DNA of 64,000 nucleotides from Porphyromonas canoris (GCF_000769115.1 NZ_JQZV01000013.1:163602-227601), one strand, 5' to 3'. Shown: positions 45,223 to 56,473, counted from the stretch's first letter. Numbers and translations: made by a program. Notes: a model not told the origin generated them from the sequence alone.

Positions 45223-46263
45223 TTATGCGTAGAGTTCTGTGAAAATCTTTCTTAGAGCTTCAGACTCTCTGAGTTCTTGAAGAGTGATTTCAGCGTGTCC
45301 TTTGGTATAACCGTTACCGATCAACATAGTCACGTCGCTACCTACACCTTCTGCTCCAAGAGCCGCTTTCGTAAAGCTTGTAGCCATAGAGAAGAAGTAA
45401 ACTATACCTGTATCCTTAGTGATAAGGATGCTTGTCATTTCTGTATCAGGTATGTTAACATTGTTGATTGTTACATCAGCAAGTTCTCCATTGGTAAGAG
45501 CCTCTATCTTTTCCAATACGGGAACAGGTTGAGTTGCATCTGCCGAGAATACATGATCACAAAAACCTAAAGAGATAAGACGATCCGTACTCTTTTGAGA
45601 ATGAGTAATGCCAATAACCTTACCGGTTACACCCGCACGTTTTTTTGCCTCATAGCAGCAAAGCATACCGGACTTACCACCCGCTCCAATAATTACCACT
45701 GTATCACCCGGACGAACAAGTTTTGCTGTTTGAGCCGGAGCTCCTGCTACGTCAAGAGCAGAAAGAGCCAATTTTTCGGGGAGATCTGCCGGAATTTTAG
45801 CATAGATACCACTCTCGAACAAGATAGCTTTTCCGTCTATGTCTACTTGATCCACATCTTTACGAATCTCTTTGATCTTGTCTATTCGTAGTGGGGTTAG
45901 TGAAAGAGAAACAAGAGTAGCTATTTTGTCACCGACCTTAAGGTCTGTCTTACCTACAAGAGCATCTCCGATTTTTTCCACAGTTCCGAGAAGCATACCA
46001 CCCGAACCTGTCCAAGGATTGCGGTGCTTGCCTTGTTTCTCTACTATTTCCATCATGATCTCAGCAATTCTCTTTTCATCGCCATTTGCACGAGCAGAAA
46101 TATCTGTGAAAGAAGCCGAGTCTATATTTAGAGTTTGTACATCGATGAGTATCTCATTGTCATAGATCTCATCCATATTGTTGTCGATCTTATTTGCCGG
46201 TTGTGGAAGAACGCCTACCGGTTCTATCACGCGGTGTGTTCCGTACTTATTGCCTTTTTTCAT
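45223..46263 (-). CDS. kdd: L-erythro-3,5-diaminohexanoate dehydrogenase
   Basis: 346 residues, standard Kdd. It starts with KYGTHRVIEPVGVLPQPANKID and has a medium-chain-dehydrogenase-like architecture with NAD-binding DTVVIIGAGGKSGMLCCYEAKKRAG and AGAPAQTAKLVRPG. It oxidatively deaminates 3,5-diaminohexanoate to 5-amino-3-oxohexanoate, forming NADH and ammonia. Between kce (46 bases) and kamA (5 bases). Confidence 0.93.
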   Translation of the reverse strand: MKKGNKYGTHRVIEPVGVLPQPANKIDNNMDEIYDNEILIDVQTLNIDSASFTDISARANGDEKRIAEIMMEIVEKQGKHRNPWTGSGGMLLGTVEKIGDALVGKTDLKVGDKIATLVSLSLTPLRIDKIKEIRKDVDQVDIDGKAILFESGIYAKIPADLPEKLALSALDVAGAPAQTAKLVRPGDTVVIIGAGGKSGMLCCYEAKKRAGVTGKVIGITHSQKSTDRLISLGFCDHVFSADATQPVPVLEKIEALTNGELADVTINNVNIPDTEMTSILITKDTGIVYFFSMATSFTKAALGAEGVGSDVTMLIGNGYTKGHAEITLQELRESEALRKIFTELYA

Positions 46264-46309
46264 AACGGTTGTTTCAATTATTTTTTTGTTAGAATACTTT
46301 GTTTAGTCC

Positions 46310-47128
46310 TTATTTGATACTTAAAATTTGTCTTGCTTCATCAGGAGTGGCAATCTCTCTGCCGAACATTTTTGCCATTGCAACAACTTTCTCCACAAGC
46401 TCTCCATTAGATTTAGCCAATACGCCCTTAGAGATAAATACATTGTCTTCAAATCCGACACGCACATGACCTCCATCTATAATGGCAAGCATGGCTAACG
46501 GAAATTCGTATCGACCTACTCCTGCTACGGTATAAGTAGCATCGCTTGGAATACTGCCACGAAGAAAAACAAAGTCTCTCATCTCTCCGGCAATACCTCC
46601 ATTTACCCCCATTACAAAGTCAAAGTGCATCGGAGATTGGATATATCCTTTTTTTGCCAGGCGGAGCGCCATGTCGATCATACTCTTGTCAAACACCTCA
46701 AGTTCAGGTTTAATACCCAATTCTATCATGCGTTGTCCAAAATACTTGATCGTATTTTCTGTGTTTGTGAATACTTCATCACCACCGAAGTTGAGTGTTC
46801 CGCAGTCCAAAGTAGCCATTTCGGGCTTGAGTTCGGTGGGTTGAAGACGCTCATCATTTGTCATACCCACAGCTCCTCCCGTAGAAGGTTGAATGATAAC
46901 GCCCGGACAAGCTGCGTAGATGGCATCCATTACCTCTTTGAATCTTTGCTTATCCTGGGTCGGAGTACCATCATCCCAACGGACATGCAGGTGGATGATA
47001 CTTGCTCCTGCATCAAATGCAGACTTTGCTTCTCTTACGCACTCTTCCACAGTGTAAGGTACTGCGGGGTTGTGTTCTTTAGTTACCTCCGCTCCGGAGA
47101 TAGCTGCTGTGATAATAAGTTTTTCCAT
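46310..47128 (-). CDS. kce: 3-keto-5-aminohexanoate cleavage enzyme (BKACE family)
   Basis: 272 residues from the Met at 47128 (MEKLIITAAISGAE). That start places the zinc motif IIHLHVRW at His46 and His48, the numbering of the studied bacterial Kce, so the in-frame ATG at 47182 is rejected. Other blocks: AKSAFDAGAS, QPSTGGAVGM and VRVGFEDNVFI. Kce condenses 5-amino-3-oxohexanoate with acetyl-CoA and cleaves it to acetoacetate and 3-aminobutyryl-CoA. A 148-base gap with a hairpin separates it from kal. Confidence 0.93.
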   Translation of the reverse strand: MEKLIITAAISGAEVTKEHNPAVPYTVEECVREAKSAFDAGASIIHLHVRWDDGTPTQDKQRFKEVMDAIYAACPGVIIQPSTGGAVGMTNDERLQPTELKPEMATLDCGTLNFGGDEVFTNTENTIKYFGQRMIELGIKPELEVFDKSMIDMALRLAKKGYIQSPMHFDFVMGVNGGIAGEMRDFVFLRGSIPSDATYTVAGVGRYEFPLAMLAIIDGGHVRVGFEDNVFISKGVLAKSNGELVEKVVAMAKMFGREIATPDEARQILSIK

Positions 47129-47240
47129 TGTGTCTATTTCTGATAAGGAGCAAAAGAACGAGAGATACGAGACACGCTTCACCCGATACTTGCTCGGTGT
47201 TAGTAATTTCTTGTTAAAGAACTTATTTGGATTTCTATCC

Positions 47241-47271
47241 CTTGATCTTGCTAAAGGACCTAAGGATCAAG
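47241..47271 (-). other. Hairpin between kal and kce
   Basis: CTTGATC pairs with GATCAAG with inner CTAAAGG and CCTAAGG, in the only long (148-base) spacer within the lysine operon. It could be an attenuator, an mRNA-processing site or a stabilising end; no T-run supports termination. Confidence 0.4.
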
Positions 47272-47276
47272 AAGAT

Positions 47277-47660
47277 TTATTTCCTTTGACACTCTTTGGG
47301 CACCACGCATGTTCCGCTGGCACGACACACCACGATAGGTTCTTCCAAAACATCGGCTGCAGAAGCGGAGATATCTGTTCTTGGGCGGATTACCTTTCTC
47401 GCCTCGAATACCATTTTGCGAGAAGTGTTACCCAATTTTGTGATTTCTCCTGTCGCTTCGATATAGTCTCCGGCAAATACAGGATTAAGGAACTCTACGT
47501 TATCATACGCCACAAAGAGACCTTCGTCTCCATCTTGAGCGATAAGAAGTTCGGTTGCAACATCTCCAAAAAGTTGGAGCATCTTTGCTCCATCTACAAG
47601 ATTTCCACCATAATGAGCGTCATGGGAACTCATGCGCACTCGAATCAACGATTTTTTCAT
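47277..47660 (-). CDS. kal: 3-aminobutyryl-CoA ammonia-lyase
   Basis: 127 residues, a hotdog-fold protein: [37 protein letters not shown] at the N-terminus and [28 protein letters not shown] in the middle. Length and sequence are typical of Kal, which eliminates ammonia from 3-aminobutyryl-CoA to crotonyl-CoA. Lies 21 bases after atoD. Confidence 0.9.
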   Translation of the reverse strand: MKKSLIRVRMSSHDAHYGGNLVDGAKMLQLFGDVATELLIAQDGDEGLFVAYDNVEFLNPVFAGDYIEATGEITKLGNTSRKMVFEARKVIRPRTDISASAADVLEEPIVVCRASGTCVVPKECQRK

Positions 47661-47681
47661 ACTACTAAAAGTTCTATATCA

Positions 47682-48332
47682 TTAGTGTTGTACAATGTGA
47701 TCAACAAAGATATGAGGCGTATGTATGCTCTCCGGAGCCAAAGAGCCTGCCGGCACTATTTCTTTAATCTCTGCGATTACAAGATCGGCAGCCATAGCCA
47801 TTAGCGGATTGAAGTTTTGAGTTGTTCCTTTATATATAAGGTTACCCATTTCGTCCCCTATGGAAGCTCCTATTAAAGCAATATCCGCACGTAAAGGCTT
47901 CTCCAAAAGAAAGATCTTTCCATCCACCTCCACCTGAGCCTTCCCCTCTTCTATAATAGTGCCTAAACCAACCGGAGTAAGAACACCTCCAAGACCGGAG
48001 CCTCCACAGCGAATGCGTTCTGCCAACGTTCCTTGGGGAGAAAACTCTATCTCCATCTCACCATTACGCATCTTTTCTCCTGAGTAAGGATTGGTTCCGA
48101 TATGAGAAACGATCAGTTTTTTTACTTGATGATTTGCAACAAGCTTTCCACATCCTTTGTCCGGAAATCCGGAGTCATTCACGATGAGAGTCAAGTCTTT
48201 CACGCCTTTCTCTACAAGAAGGTCTATGATATTTTCAGGGGATCCGTTTCCAAGAAAGCCGCCAATCATGAGAGTCATGCCGTCTTTTACTTTCGCGGCT
48301 GCTTCAGCCGCAGAAATCAACTTCTTAGCCAT
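47682..48332 (-). CDS. atoD: Acetoacetate CoA-transferase, alpha subunit
   Basis: 216 residues, family I CoA-transferase A subunit: KVKDGMTLMIGGFLGNGSPENIIDLLVEKG and the glycine-rich LTPVGLGTIIEEGKAQVEVDGKIFLLE end. It is the first gene of the operon, while the beta subunit atoA is tenth. Its heavily transcribed position fits the need for AtoDA in butyryl-CoA:acetoacetate transfer. A hairpin GCCCTGC/GCAGGC (48360-48380) lies in the leader. Confidence 0.92.
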   Translation of the reverse strand: MAKKLISAAEAAAKVKDGMTLMIGGFLGNGSPENIIDLLVEKGVKDLTLIVNDSGFPDKGCGKLVANHQVKKLIVSHIGTNPYSGEKMRNGEMEIEFSPQGTLAERIRCGGSGLGGVLTPVGLGTIIEEGKAQVEVDGKIFLLEKPLRADIALIGASIGDEMGNLIYKGTTQNFNPLMAMAADLVIAEIKEIVPAGSLAPESIHTPHIFVDHIVQH

Positions 48333-48700
48333 GTGGTGTAATAGTTTTTACGTTGTAAAGCCTGCCTTTATTTGCAGGGCATCTACTTCTTATTATATTA
48401 TTGTATTCTATATTCTTCAGTGTCGTTTTTTCATCTTCCAGGGAACACCTTTTTACCCATACTCATCTGTCTTTTTCAAAAAGGTTTTCTTCTGGCAATG
48501 CGAATGTAAGGAAAAAAAATTGTGTCTGCAAAAAAACACACTTCTTGGGGCTATTCTTTTTCCGGTATTTCAAGAATAAGACCTTTTCAGGAACAGGCAT
48601 AGGGATGTTTTTGTTAAAAAAGATCCCTTCATAAGGATCTTTAGATTTTTCCCCTGTACGTTTTCCAAATAAAACGGAGCTATATAAAAAAAGAATATCT
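48333..48700. other. Control region between the lysine operon and the M16 gene
   Basis: The 48333-48789 gap of 457 bases has no gene. A GCCTGC/GCAGGGC hairpin at 48360-48380 falls in the atoD leader, and A/T-rich DNA follows. No TAnnTTTG box is clear on the minus strand, so the lysine-operon promoter may be weak or activator-dependent. Confidence 0.4.
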
Positions 48701-48728
48701 AATTCTCTTTCTTATAGTGCTTTTTGAC

Positions 48729-48736
48729 TATCTTTG
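48729..48736 (+). promoter_or_regulatory. -7 box of the M16 peptidase gene
   Basis: TATCTTTG, 53 bases before the chosen start at 48790. No -33 TTTG at 19 bases. Confidence 0.5.
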
Positions 48737-48789
48737 CCCTGCTCATATATCAGGACACAAAATTCATCACTAATACGTACAAAACCAAA

Positions 48790-51633
48790 ATGAATCTAAA
48801 AAAACTAATCTCAAGAGGAGTGGCTCTTGTGGCGCTACTCTGTAGTTTCGGAACAGTGGCTTATGCTCAAGAGATTCCGACAGACCAAGAGGTTCGTGTA
48901 GGTAAGTTGGACAATGGTCTCACTTACATCATTCGTCGCAACACCGAACCCAAAGAACGTGCCCACTTCTACATCGCTCAGAAAGTAGGTTCCATTCTTG
49001 AAGAAGACTCTCAAAGCGGTTTGGCTCACTTCCTCGAGCACATGGCTTTTAACGGAACAAAGAATTTTCCGGGCAAGAACCTTATAAATTATCTCGAAAA
49101 AGTAGGTGTGCGTTTCGGTTACAATCTCAACGCATATACCGGTTTTGACGAAACCGTTTACACCATCATGGACGCTCCTACTACCCGTCAAGGCATTGTG
49201 GACTCCTGCCTGCTCATCTTGCACGACTGGTCCGGATGTATCTCTTTGGAAGAAAAAGAGATCGACGCAGAGCGCGGTGTGATTACCGAAGAATGGAGAG
49301 GCGGTCGTAACGCATTCTCTCGAATGCTTGAGAAAGTTCTACCTAACATCTTCCCTGAAGGCAACCTTTATGGCAAGCGTATGCCTATCGGTAGCATGGA
49401 AGTAGTCAACGGCTTCAAGTATCAAGAGCTTAGAGACTACTACAAGAAGTGGTATCGCCCGGATCTTCAAGGTCTCATCATCGTGGGAGATGTTGATGTG
49501 GATTATGTCGAAAACAAGATCAAAGAGATTTTCAAAGACATTCCTGCTCCCGGTCCGGATGCTGCCGAGCGTGTATATACTAAGGTTGAAGATCACCAAG
49601 AACCCCTTATAGGTATTGCCACAGACAAGGAGTCTCCAATGACTTTACTCATGCTCAACTACAAGAGAGACGCTCTTTCAAGAGAAGATCGTGCTTCTAT
49701 CAAGGGTATTCTTTTGGAATACTTTTCCTATGTGGTTACTTATGCCATGAACGAACGCTTGGAAGAGATCGCACATAAACCTAATGCACCATTCCTCGGA
49801 GCCGGTGTCGAAGATGGCAGTTTGCTTGGTTTTGCAGTAACCAAAGATGCTTTTGGCTTTACGGCACAAGTAAAAGAGGGTGGACTTAAAGAGGCTATGA
49901 ACGCACTGGTGGCAGAGAAGAACAGACTTATAAAATACGGTATCACTCAAAGTGAATACGATCGTGCCAAAACAGAGTTCCTTAAAAACCTTGACAACGC
50001 AGTGAAAGGCAAGGCAAACCGTAAGAATGCTTCTTATGCCGAAGAGTATAAAGAGTACTTCCTTAAAGGTGGTATGCTCCTCACTCCGGAGACTAAGAAG
50101 ATGATGTTCGACCAGCTTGCTCCAAACATTCCTCTTGCAGGACTCAATCAGTATGTACAGCAAAGCCTCATAGCTCCATACGACAACCTTTCCATCATGG
50201 TACTCGGACCGGAGAAAGAAGGTGTGGAAATGCCTACAAAGGAAGCCACTTTGGCGATGTACAAAGAGGCAAACGCAATAGCGGTAGAGCCTATCAAGGA
50301 GACTGTTTCAAACGTTAAGTTGATGGAGACACTGCCTAAACCGGGCAAGGTAACCAAAGTAGAGAAAAACATATCCTTTGGTGCAGACAAGTGGACACTC
50401 AGCAACGGTGCCGTGGTTTACGTCAAGCCTACAACATTGAAAGAGAACCAGATCCTTTTGAGCGGTCGCAGCAAGGGAGGTCTTCTGCCTTATTACGAAA
50501 AAGAGTTGGATAATGCCAAAGTATTCGGTTCTGCCATTGAAGTGGGTGGATTGGCACAGTTCTCTGCAACAGACCTTCCAAAGGTTCTTGCAGGTCGTTC
50601 TGCTTCCGTATCTACATCGGTAGACTATGTTGGCGAAAACGTATCAGGATCATCTACAAAGGACGACTTGGAAACCATGTTCCAGCTTCTTTACCTCAAC
50701 TTCACAGCCAAGCGTACAGACAAAGAAGCTTATCAAGCATTCAAAGAACGCACCATCAGCAACCTCAACAGCCAAAAGGCCAACCCTATGTCCGTATTGC
50801 CGGACAGCATCTCGGCGACAATCTTCAACAACGATAAGCGAGTGGCAGCCCTTTCTGTAGAGAACCTTGAAAAGGCCAACTACGACCGCATCATGGCAAT
50901 CTACAAAGAACGTTTCTCCAATGCAGGCGACTTCACTTTCGCTCTTGTGGGTAGCTTTACAGAAGAAGAGATTAAGCCCTTCGTAGAGCAGTATATCGCC
51001 TCTCTTCCTGCCACTAAGGTCAGAGAAAAAGCAATGGGTAATAAAGTTCCCGGAACTGCTGCAAAGGGTAGAGTAAACCACTTCACCAAGACAGTGGATA
51101 CACCTCTGGCTGTCGTTGTGGATCTTTATGCCGCAGATGGTAAAATCTCTCTTGAAAACGAACTCAAGATGGATCTTCTTACAGCTGTCCTCAGCCAACA
51201 GTACACCAAATCCATTCGTGAAGAAGAGGGAGGTACTTATGGCGTATCCGTAAACGGTTCTTACACCAGATACCCTGTGGCTACAAAGAGACTCAACATC
51301 GTCTTCAACACAGCTCCTGAAAAGGCAGAAGCTCTCAACAACAAAGTGAAGAGCGAGCTTAAGGAAATGGCTGAAAAAGGCATAGACAGCTTTTACCTTG
51401 AAAAAAGTATCCTTAACATGGAAAAGAACTACCACGAACGTCTCAACGAAAACTCATACTGGTTGGGGCTTATTTGGAGGGATATCGAGCATGGTGAAGA
51501 CTTCCACACAGACTACTTGAAGACATTGAAGTCCGTCACTCCTCAAGACATACAAGCCTACCTCAAGGAAATCCTTGCAAACGGCAGATACTTTGAAGTG
51601 GTATTCAAGGGCGTAAAAGAAGAAGGCAAATAA
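48790..51633 (+). CDS. M16-family zinc metallopeptidase (pitrilysin-like), secreted
   Basis: 947 residues from the Met at 48790 (MNLKKLISRGVALVALLCSF), which gives a Sec signal with a cleavage site near TVAYAQ; an ATG at 48724 is rejected because it falls in the promoter box. The inverted zinc motif HXXEH is H80-F-L-E83-H84 (LAHFLEHMAFNG), with the distal Glu in the EIDAERGVITEEW block. Two M16 N-terminal/C-terminal halves are visible (PDLQGLIIVGDVDVD; a second half around EEEGGTYGVSVNGSY). A periplasmic or secreted oligopeptidase is expected, fitting a proteolytic life style. Terminator after the stop. Confidence 0.9.
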   Translation: MNLKKLISRGVALVALLCSFGTVAYAQEIPTDQEVRVGKLDNGLTYIIRRNTEPKERAHFYIAQKVGSILEEDSQSGLAHFLEHMAFNGTKNFPGKNLINYLEKVGVRFGYNLNAYTGFDETVYTIMDAPTTRQGIVDSCLLILHDWSGCISLEEKEIDAERGVITEEWRGGRNAFSRMLEKVLPNIFPEGNLYGKRMPIGSMEVVNGFKYQELRDYYKKWYRPDLQGLIIVGDVDVDYVENKIKEIFKDIPAPGPDAAERVYTKVEDHQEPLIGIATDKESPMTLLMLNYKRDALSREDRASIKGILLEYFSYVVTYAMNERLEEIAHKPNAPFLGAGVEDGSLLGFAVTKDAFGFTAQVKEGGLKEAMNALVAEKNRLIKYGITQSEYDRAKTEFLKNLDNAVKGKANRKNASYAEEYKEYFLKGGMLLTPETKKMMFDQLAPNIPLAGLNQYVQQSLIAPYDNLSIMVLGPEKEGVEMPTKEATLAMYKEANAIAVEPIKETVSNVKLMETLPKPGKVTKVEKNISFGADKWTLSNGAVVYVKPTTLKENQILLSGRSKGGLLPYYEKELDNAKVFGSAIEVGGLAQFSATDLPKVLAGRSASVSTSVDYVGENVSGSSTKDDLETMFQLLYLNFTAKRTDKEAYQAFKERTISNLNSQKANPMSVLPDSISATIFNNDKRVAALSVENLEKANYDRIMAIYKERFSNAGDFTFALVGSFTEEEIKPFVEQYIASLPATKVREKAMGNKVPGTAAKGRVNHFTKTVDTPLAVVVDLYAADGKISLENELKMDLLTAVLSQQYTKSIREEEGGTYGVSVNGSYTRYPVATKRLNIVFNTAPEKAEALNNKVKSELKEMAEKGIDSFYLEKSILNMEKNYHERLNENSYWLGLIWRDIEHGEDFHTDYLKTLKSVTPQDIQAYLKEILANGRYFEVVFKGVKEEGK

Positions 51634-51665
51634 GCAGATCCCTCACGGATCAATACCCTATATCG

Positions 51666-51707
51666 AAAAAGGAGAGAAGAGGTGCAATGCCTCTTCTCTC
51701 CTTTTTT
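51666..51707 (+). terminator. Terminator of the M16 gene
   Basis: AAAAAGGAGAGAAGAGG pairs perfectly with CCTCTTCTCTCCTTTTT around a 7-base loop, ending in T6. Confidence 0.92.
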
Positions 51708-51826
51708 CATTTGCTCTGCTCTGCTTCCACCTTCGCTCCGTTCAGCACATCTTTCTCTCCCGAACCTGTTTACAAAAGAGATTTAATACGAACAGATCTT
51801 CTCTTGAACCTTTCTACATTTCCCAT

Positions 51827-51921
51827 TCAAGCCCCGACTTTTGCAAGTCGAGCCTTGAGCATTGGAAGTCGAGCTTTGAATGTAGGGTATCATGGCTTGA
51901 TTTCCGGTATTCAAGCCTTGA
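51827..51921. repeat. 21-base phased array, TCAAGGCTTGA class (locus c)
   Basis: Five units at 51827 (TCAAGCCCCGA), 51848 (TCGAGCCTTGA), 51869 (TCGAGCTTTGA), 51890 (TCATGGCTTGA) and 51911 (TCAAGCCTTGA), exactly 21 bases apart. Flanks: GAACCTGTTTACAAAAGAG on the left, CTTTTTAATCCGTTAAAAAG on the right. It lies in the 51634-52403 gap, before the thiamine promoter and riboswitch. Confidence 0.85.
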
Positions 51922-51956
51922 TTTTCACTTTTTAATCCGTTAAAAAGCGGAAGTGT

Positions 51957-52000
51957 ACACGTTTAGAGAGGCTTTTAGACACGTTTGGAGAAAAATGTGT
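51957..52000. repeat. Two-unit 22-base repeat, core ACACGTTT
   Basis: ACACGTTT at 51957 and 51979, exactly 22 bases apart, each followed by a G/A-rich tail (AGAGAGG and GGAGAAA). Only two units, directly after the 21-base array. The same pairing of a 21-base array with a 22-base array occurs at the right end of the window. Confidence 0.55.
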
Positions 52001-52086
52001 GGGGGTAAAAGGGGGCGGGAGAAGGAATAAAGAGTGGAAATGTCTATCTTCTTGCCCTCTGTCGGCTACTTTTTTATAAAAAACAT

Positions 52087-52115
52087 TTGATCTTTCGGGA
52101 AATAGTGTACCTTTG
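52087..52115 (+). promoter_or_regulatory. Promoter of the thiamine operon
   Basis: TTG at 52087-52089 (TTTG), 18 bases, TACCTTTG at 52108-52115; transcription would begin near 52121, about 30 bases before the riboswitch. Confidence 0.75.
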
Positions 52116-52151
52116 TGCTCGGTTAGGCAAAAAGACTAACCCATCAACATT

Positions 52152-52250
52152 CTTGGGGGTGCCATATATATGGATCTGTGTAAGCAGAATATCGTGTATA
52201 GGCTGAGATGATACCCGTAACCTGATCCGGATAATGCCGGCGTAGGGAAA
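52152..52250 (+). promoter_or_regulatory. TPP riboswitch (THI element)
   Basis: Conserved blocks in order: GGGGGTGCC at 52155-52163, GGCTGAGATGATACCCG at 52201-52217, AACCTGATCCGGATAATGCC at 52219-52238 and GGCGTAGGGAAA at 52239-52250. This is a TPP aptamer with an elongated P3 arm between the first two blocks. TPP binding should lower expression of thiS-thiC-thiDE-thiG-thiH-thiF. An expression platform downstream (52251-52403) is not clearly a terminator; occlusion of the thiS ribosome site is possible. Confidence 0.93.
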
Positions 52251-52403
52251 AGAAGTCTTCATCATACGGTGGCGCGTTTGCGCCATGGTTGCAGCTTTAT
52301 ATTTCGTCCATTTTCCCCTTTGATATTTATGGTGGTTAAGTCTTCGGCTTAGCTGCTTTTTTTATTTGTATGCTTGTTTAACGTATTAAATCTATGGGGA
52401 AAT

Positions 52404-54433
<2,030 letters not shown>

Positions 54434-54475
54434 ACAGGAGAAGAACAGTTCTATTCCCTAACGAGATAAGGAACA

Positions 54476-56473
54476 ATGCTTATAGTAATAACACCTCCCG
54501 ATGCTACCCCTAAGGTTATAGGCAGATACAACAGCCTGTTTGCCTTGGGATTGGAAGCTCTTCATCTGCGACTTCCGAACGCTTCCCGTGAGGCTTACAA
54601 AGCGGCAATATGTGCCATCGAGCCGGAGTATCGGCACAGAGTGGTGCTTTGCGACCATTTCGATTTGGTGGAGACCGCCGGAGTTGGAGGAGTTCATCTC
54701 CGCTCCGATCGCCTCTCCGAGTATGCGGAATGGCAGAAGAGAGTGGGGCGCATATCCGTTTCTGTTCACAGCATAGAGGAGTTGCGCGCATTGCCGTTCG
54801 TGCCTTCGTATGCCCTTTTGAGCCCTCTGTTCGACAGCATATCCAAGCCCGGTTATCGGGGAAGTCTGGATAGAGAGCAGTGCAGAGCCGAACTCTCCTC
54901 GCTTCCATTCTCGGTCATCGCTTTGGGTGGTATCACTCCGGAGAGAGCTGTCAGGGTTTCGGATTGGGGCTTTTCGGGTTGTGCCGTTTTGGGATACCTT
55001 GCAGAGGCAGGGGAAAATCTTGAAGAGGCTTTTCTCCGACTTCCTCGTCCCGAAGTGCTTACCATCGCCGGGCATGACCCTTGTTCGGGTGCAGGCGTGG
55101 CGGCAGATATAAGAGCCATAGAGGCTTTGGGCGGTTATCCCCTTTCCGTTATCACGGCTCTCACGGTGCAGCATGAGCTTCATTTTGAGAAGTGTCTGCC
55201 CATACCCGCCGAGCAGATAAAGGCTCCTCTGAAATGTCTTTTGGAAAAACATCGTCCGTTGGCTGCCAAGATCGGACTTGTGAGTTCGCTTGAAGACGCT
55301 CTTCTCATCGCTTCGGTGTTGAAGAAGAACGGAGTAAGGCATATTGTTTGGGACCCTGTATTGAAAGCGTCAGCCTCGGATAATGCGCTCCATGAACGTT
55401 GGGAGGAAGATGTCTTGGAGCAGCTGTTGGAGAGCATCACTCTTATAACTCCCAATCTTCCGGAGTGTCAGCGGTTGTTTGGTACCGTTCAGCCGGAGAA
55501 GTTGATGGTTTTGGCTCAAAAATATCGTGTGAACATCCTGCTGAAAGGAGGGCATGGAGATTTTTCCGAATCATCTTGCGTGAAAGATATTCTCCTGTTG
55601 TCGGATGGTACGAGCTGCGTCTTCACCGTTCCTCGTACCCCTTGGGATAAGCATGGAACGGGATGTCTCCTCTCCGCAGGCATAGCCACACGACTGGCGC
55701 AAGGGTACGATCTTCCGACGGCATGCCGTTTATCCCAGCTTTTGGTGGATGCTCTTCGTCGCTCCAATGCCACTCTCCTTGGCACTCATGACCATTCGGG
55801 CTTGCTCTCTAAAAAGGCGAGACTCTCGGCGTACCGTTTGCAGTATATCACCGACAGTTACGACAAAGAAGAGGTATTGAGCCGGGCGAAAGCTGCTCTT
55901 GATGCCGGAGTGAGATGGATTCAGCTTCGGATGAAAGAGGCAACCTCATCGGAGAGGCTCTCTTTGGCTCTTCCGCTGAAAAAGTTGGTGGACAGCTACG
56001 GCGGTACTCTCATTATCAATGATGATGTCGAAGTAGCTCTTGCCTGCGATGCACATGGCGTGCATTTGGGTTTGAAAGATATTGCGCCATCGGAAGCTCG
56101 CAAAAGATTGGGACCTGATAAGATTGTGGGAGGAACATGCAACCGACCGGAAGATATTGCAATGAGGGCTCTTCAAGGCGTGGACTACGTGGGAGTGGGA
56201 CCTTACAGACATACGGAGACAAAGAGACTCTTGAGTCCGATACTGGGGAAAGAGGGTATGCAGAGATTGGTTGCCTATAACCGGCAGCTCCCCCTGCCTC
56301 TTCCTCTCTTTGCAATAGGAGGTATCGTGAAGGAAGATTTGGGAGAACTTGCGGGGATGGGAGTACAAGGCGTTGCGCTTTCGGGGCTTATCAATCACGC
56401 CGAGTCTCCCTACGAAGAGAGTGTTGCCCTTGTCGAGGCAGTGAATAGAGAATTTAATAAACCAAAGAGATAG
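54476..56473 (+). CDS. Three-domain thiamine enzyme: ThiE-like (TenI-type) / ThiD / ThiE
   Basis: 665 residues. Residues 1-190 are a ThiE-fold domain with GVHLRSDRL, LSPLFDSISKPGYRG and VIALGGITPE blocks, but its phosphate- and pyrophosphate-binding residues differ from ThiE, resembling TenI-type thiazole tautomerases. Residues 193-450 are ThiD, HMP(-P) kinase (LTIAGHDPCSGAGVAADI, NLPECQRLF, DKHGTGCLLSAGIA). Residues 452-660 are full ThiE (QYITDSYD, IQLRMKEA, INDDVEVA, GVHLGLKD, YVGVGPYRHTETK, FAIGGI). HMP-P phosphorylation, thiazole tautomerisation and condensation to thiamine phosphate would be fused. ThiDE fusions are known; the extra N-terminal TenI-like domain is less usual. Confidence 0.88.
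   Translation: MLIVITPPDATPKVIGRYNSLFALGLEALHLRLPNASREAYKAAICAIEPEYRHRVVLCDHFDLVETAGVGGVHLRSDRLSEYAEWQKRVGRISVSVHSIEELRALPFVPSYALLSPLFDSISKPGYRGSLDREQCRAELSSLPFSVIALGGITPERAVRVSDWGFSGCAVLGYLAEAGENLEEAFLRLPRPEVLTIAGHDPCSGAGVAADIRAIEALGGYPLSVITALTVQHELHFEKCLPIPAEQIKAPLKCLLEKHRPLAAKIGLVSSLEDALLIASVLKKNGVRHIVWDPVLKASASDNALHERWEEDVLEQLLESITLITPNLPECQRLFGTVQPEKLMVLAQKYRVNILLKGGHGDFSESSCVKDILLLSDGTSCVFTVPRTPWDKHGTGCLLSAGIATRLAQGYDLPTACRLSQLLVDALRRSNATLLGTHDHSGLLSKKARLSAYRLQYITDSYDKEEVLSRAKAALDAGVRWIQLRMKEATSSERLSLALPLKKLVDSYGGTLIINDDVEVALACDAHGVHLGLKDIAPSEARKRLGPDKIVGGTCNRPEDIAMRALQGVDYVGVGPYRHTETKRLLSPILGKEGMQRLVAYNRQLPLPLPLFAIGGIVKEDLGELAGMGVQGVALSGLINHAESPYEESVALVEAVNREFNKPKR

Noticed and set aside
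48360..48380. Riboswitch (for example lysine or cobalamin) in front of the lysine operon
   Set aside because: Only one short hairpin is visible; no B12 box or lysine-box sequence found.
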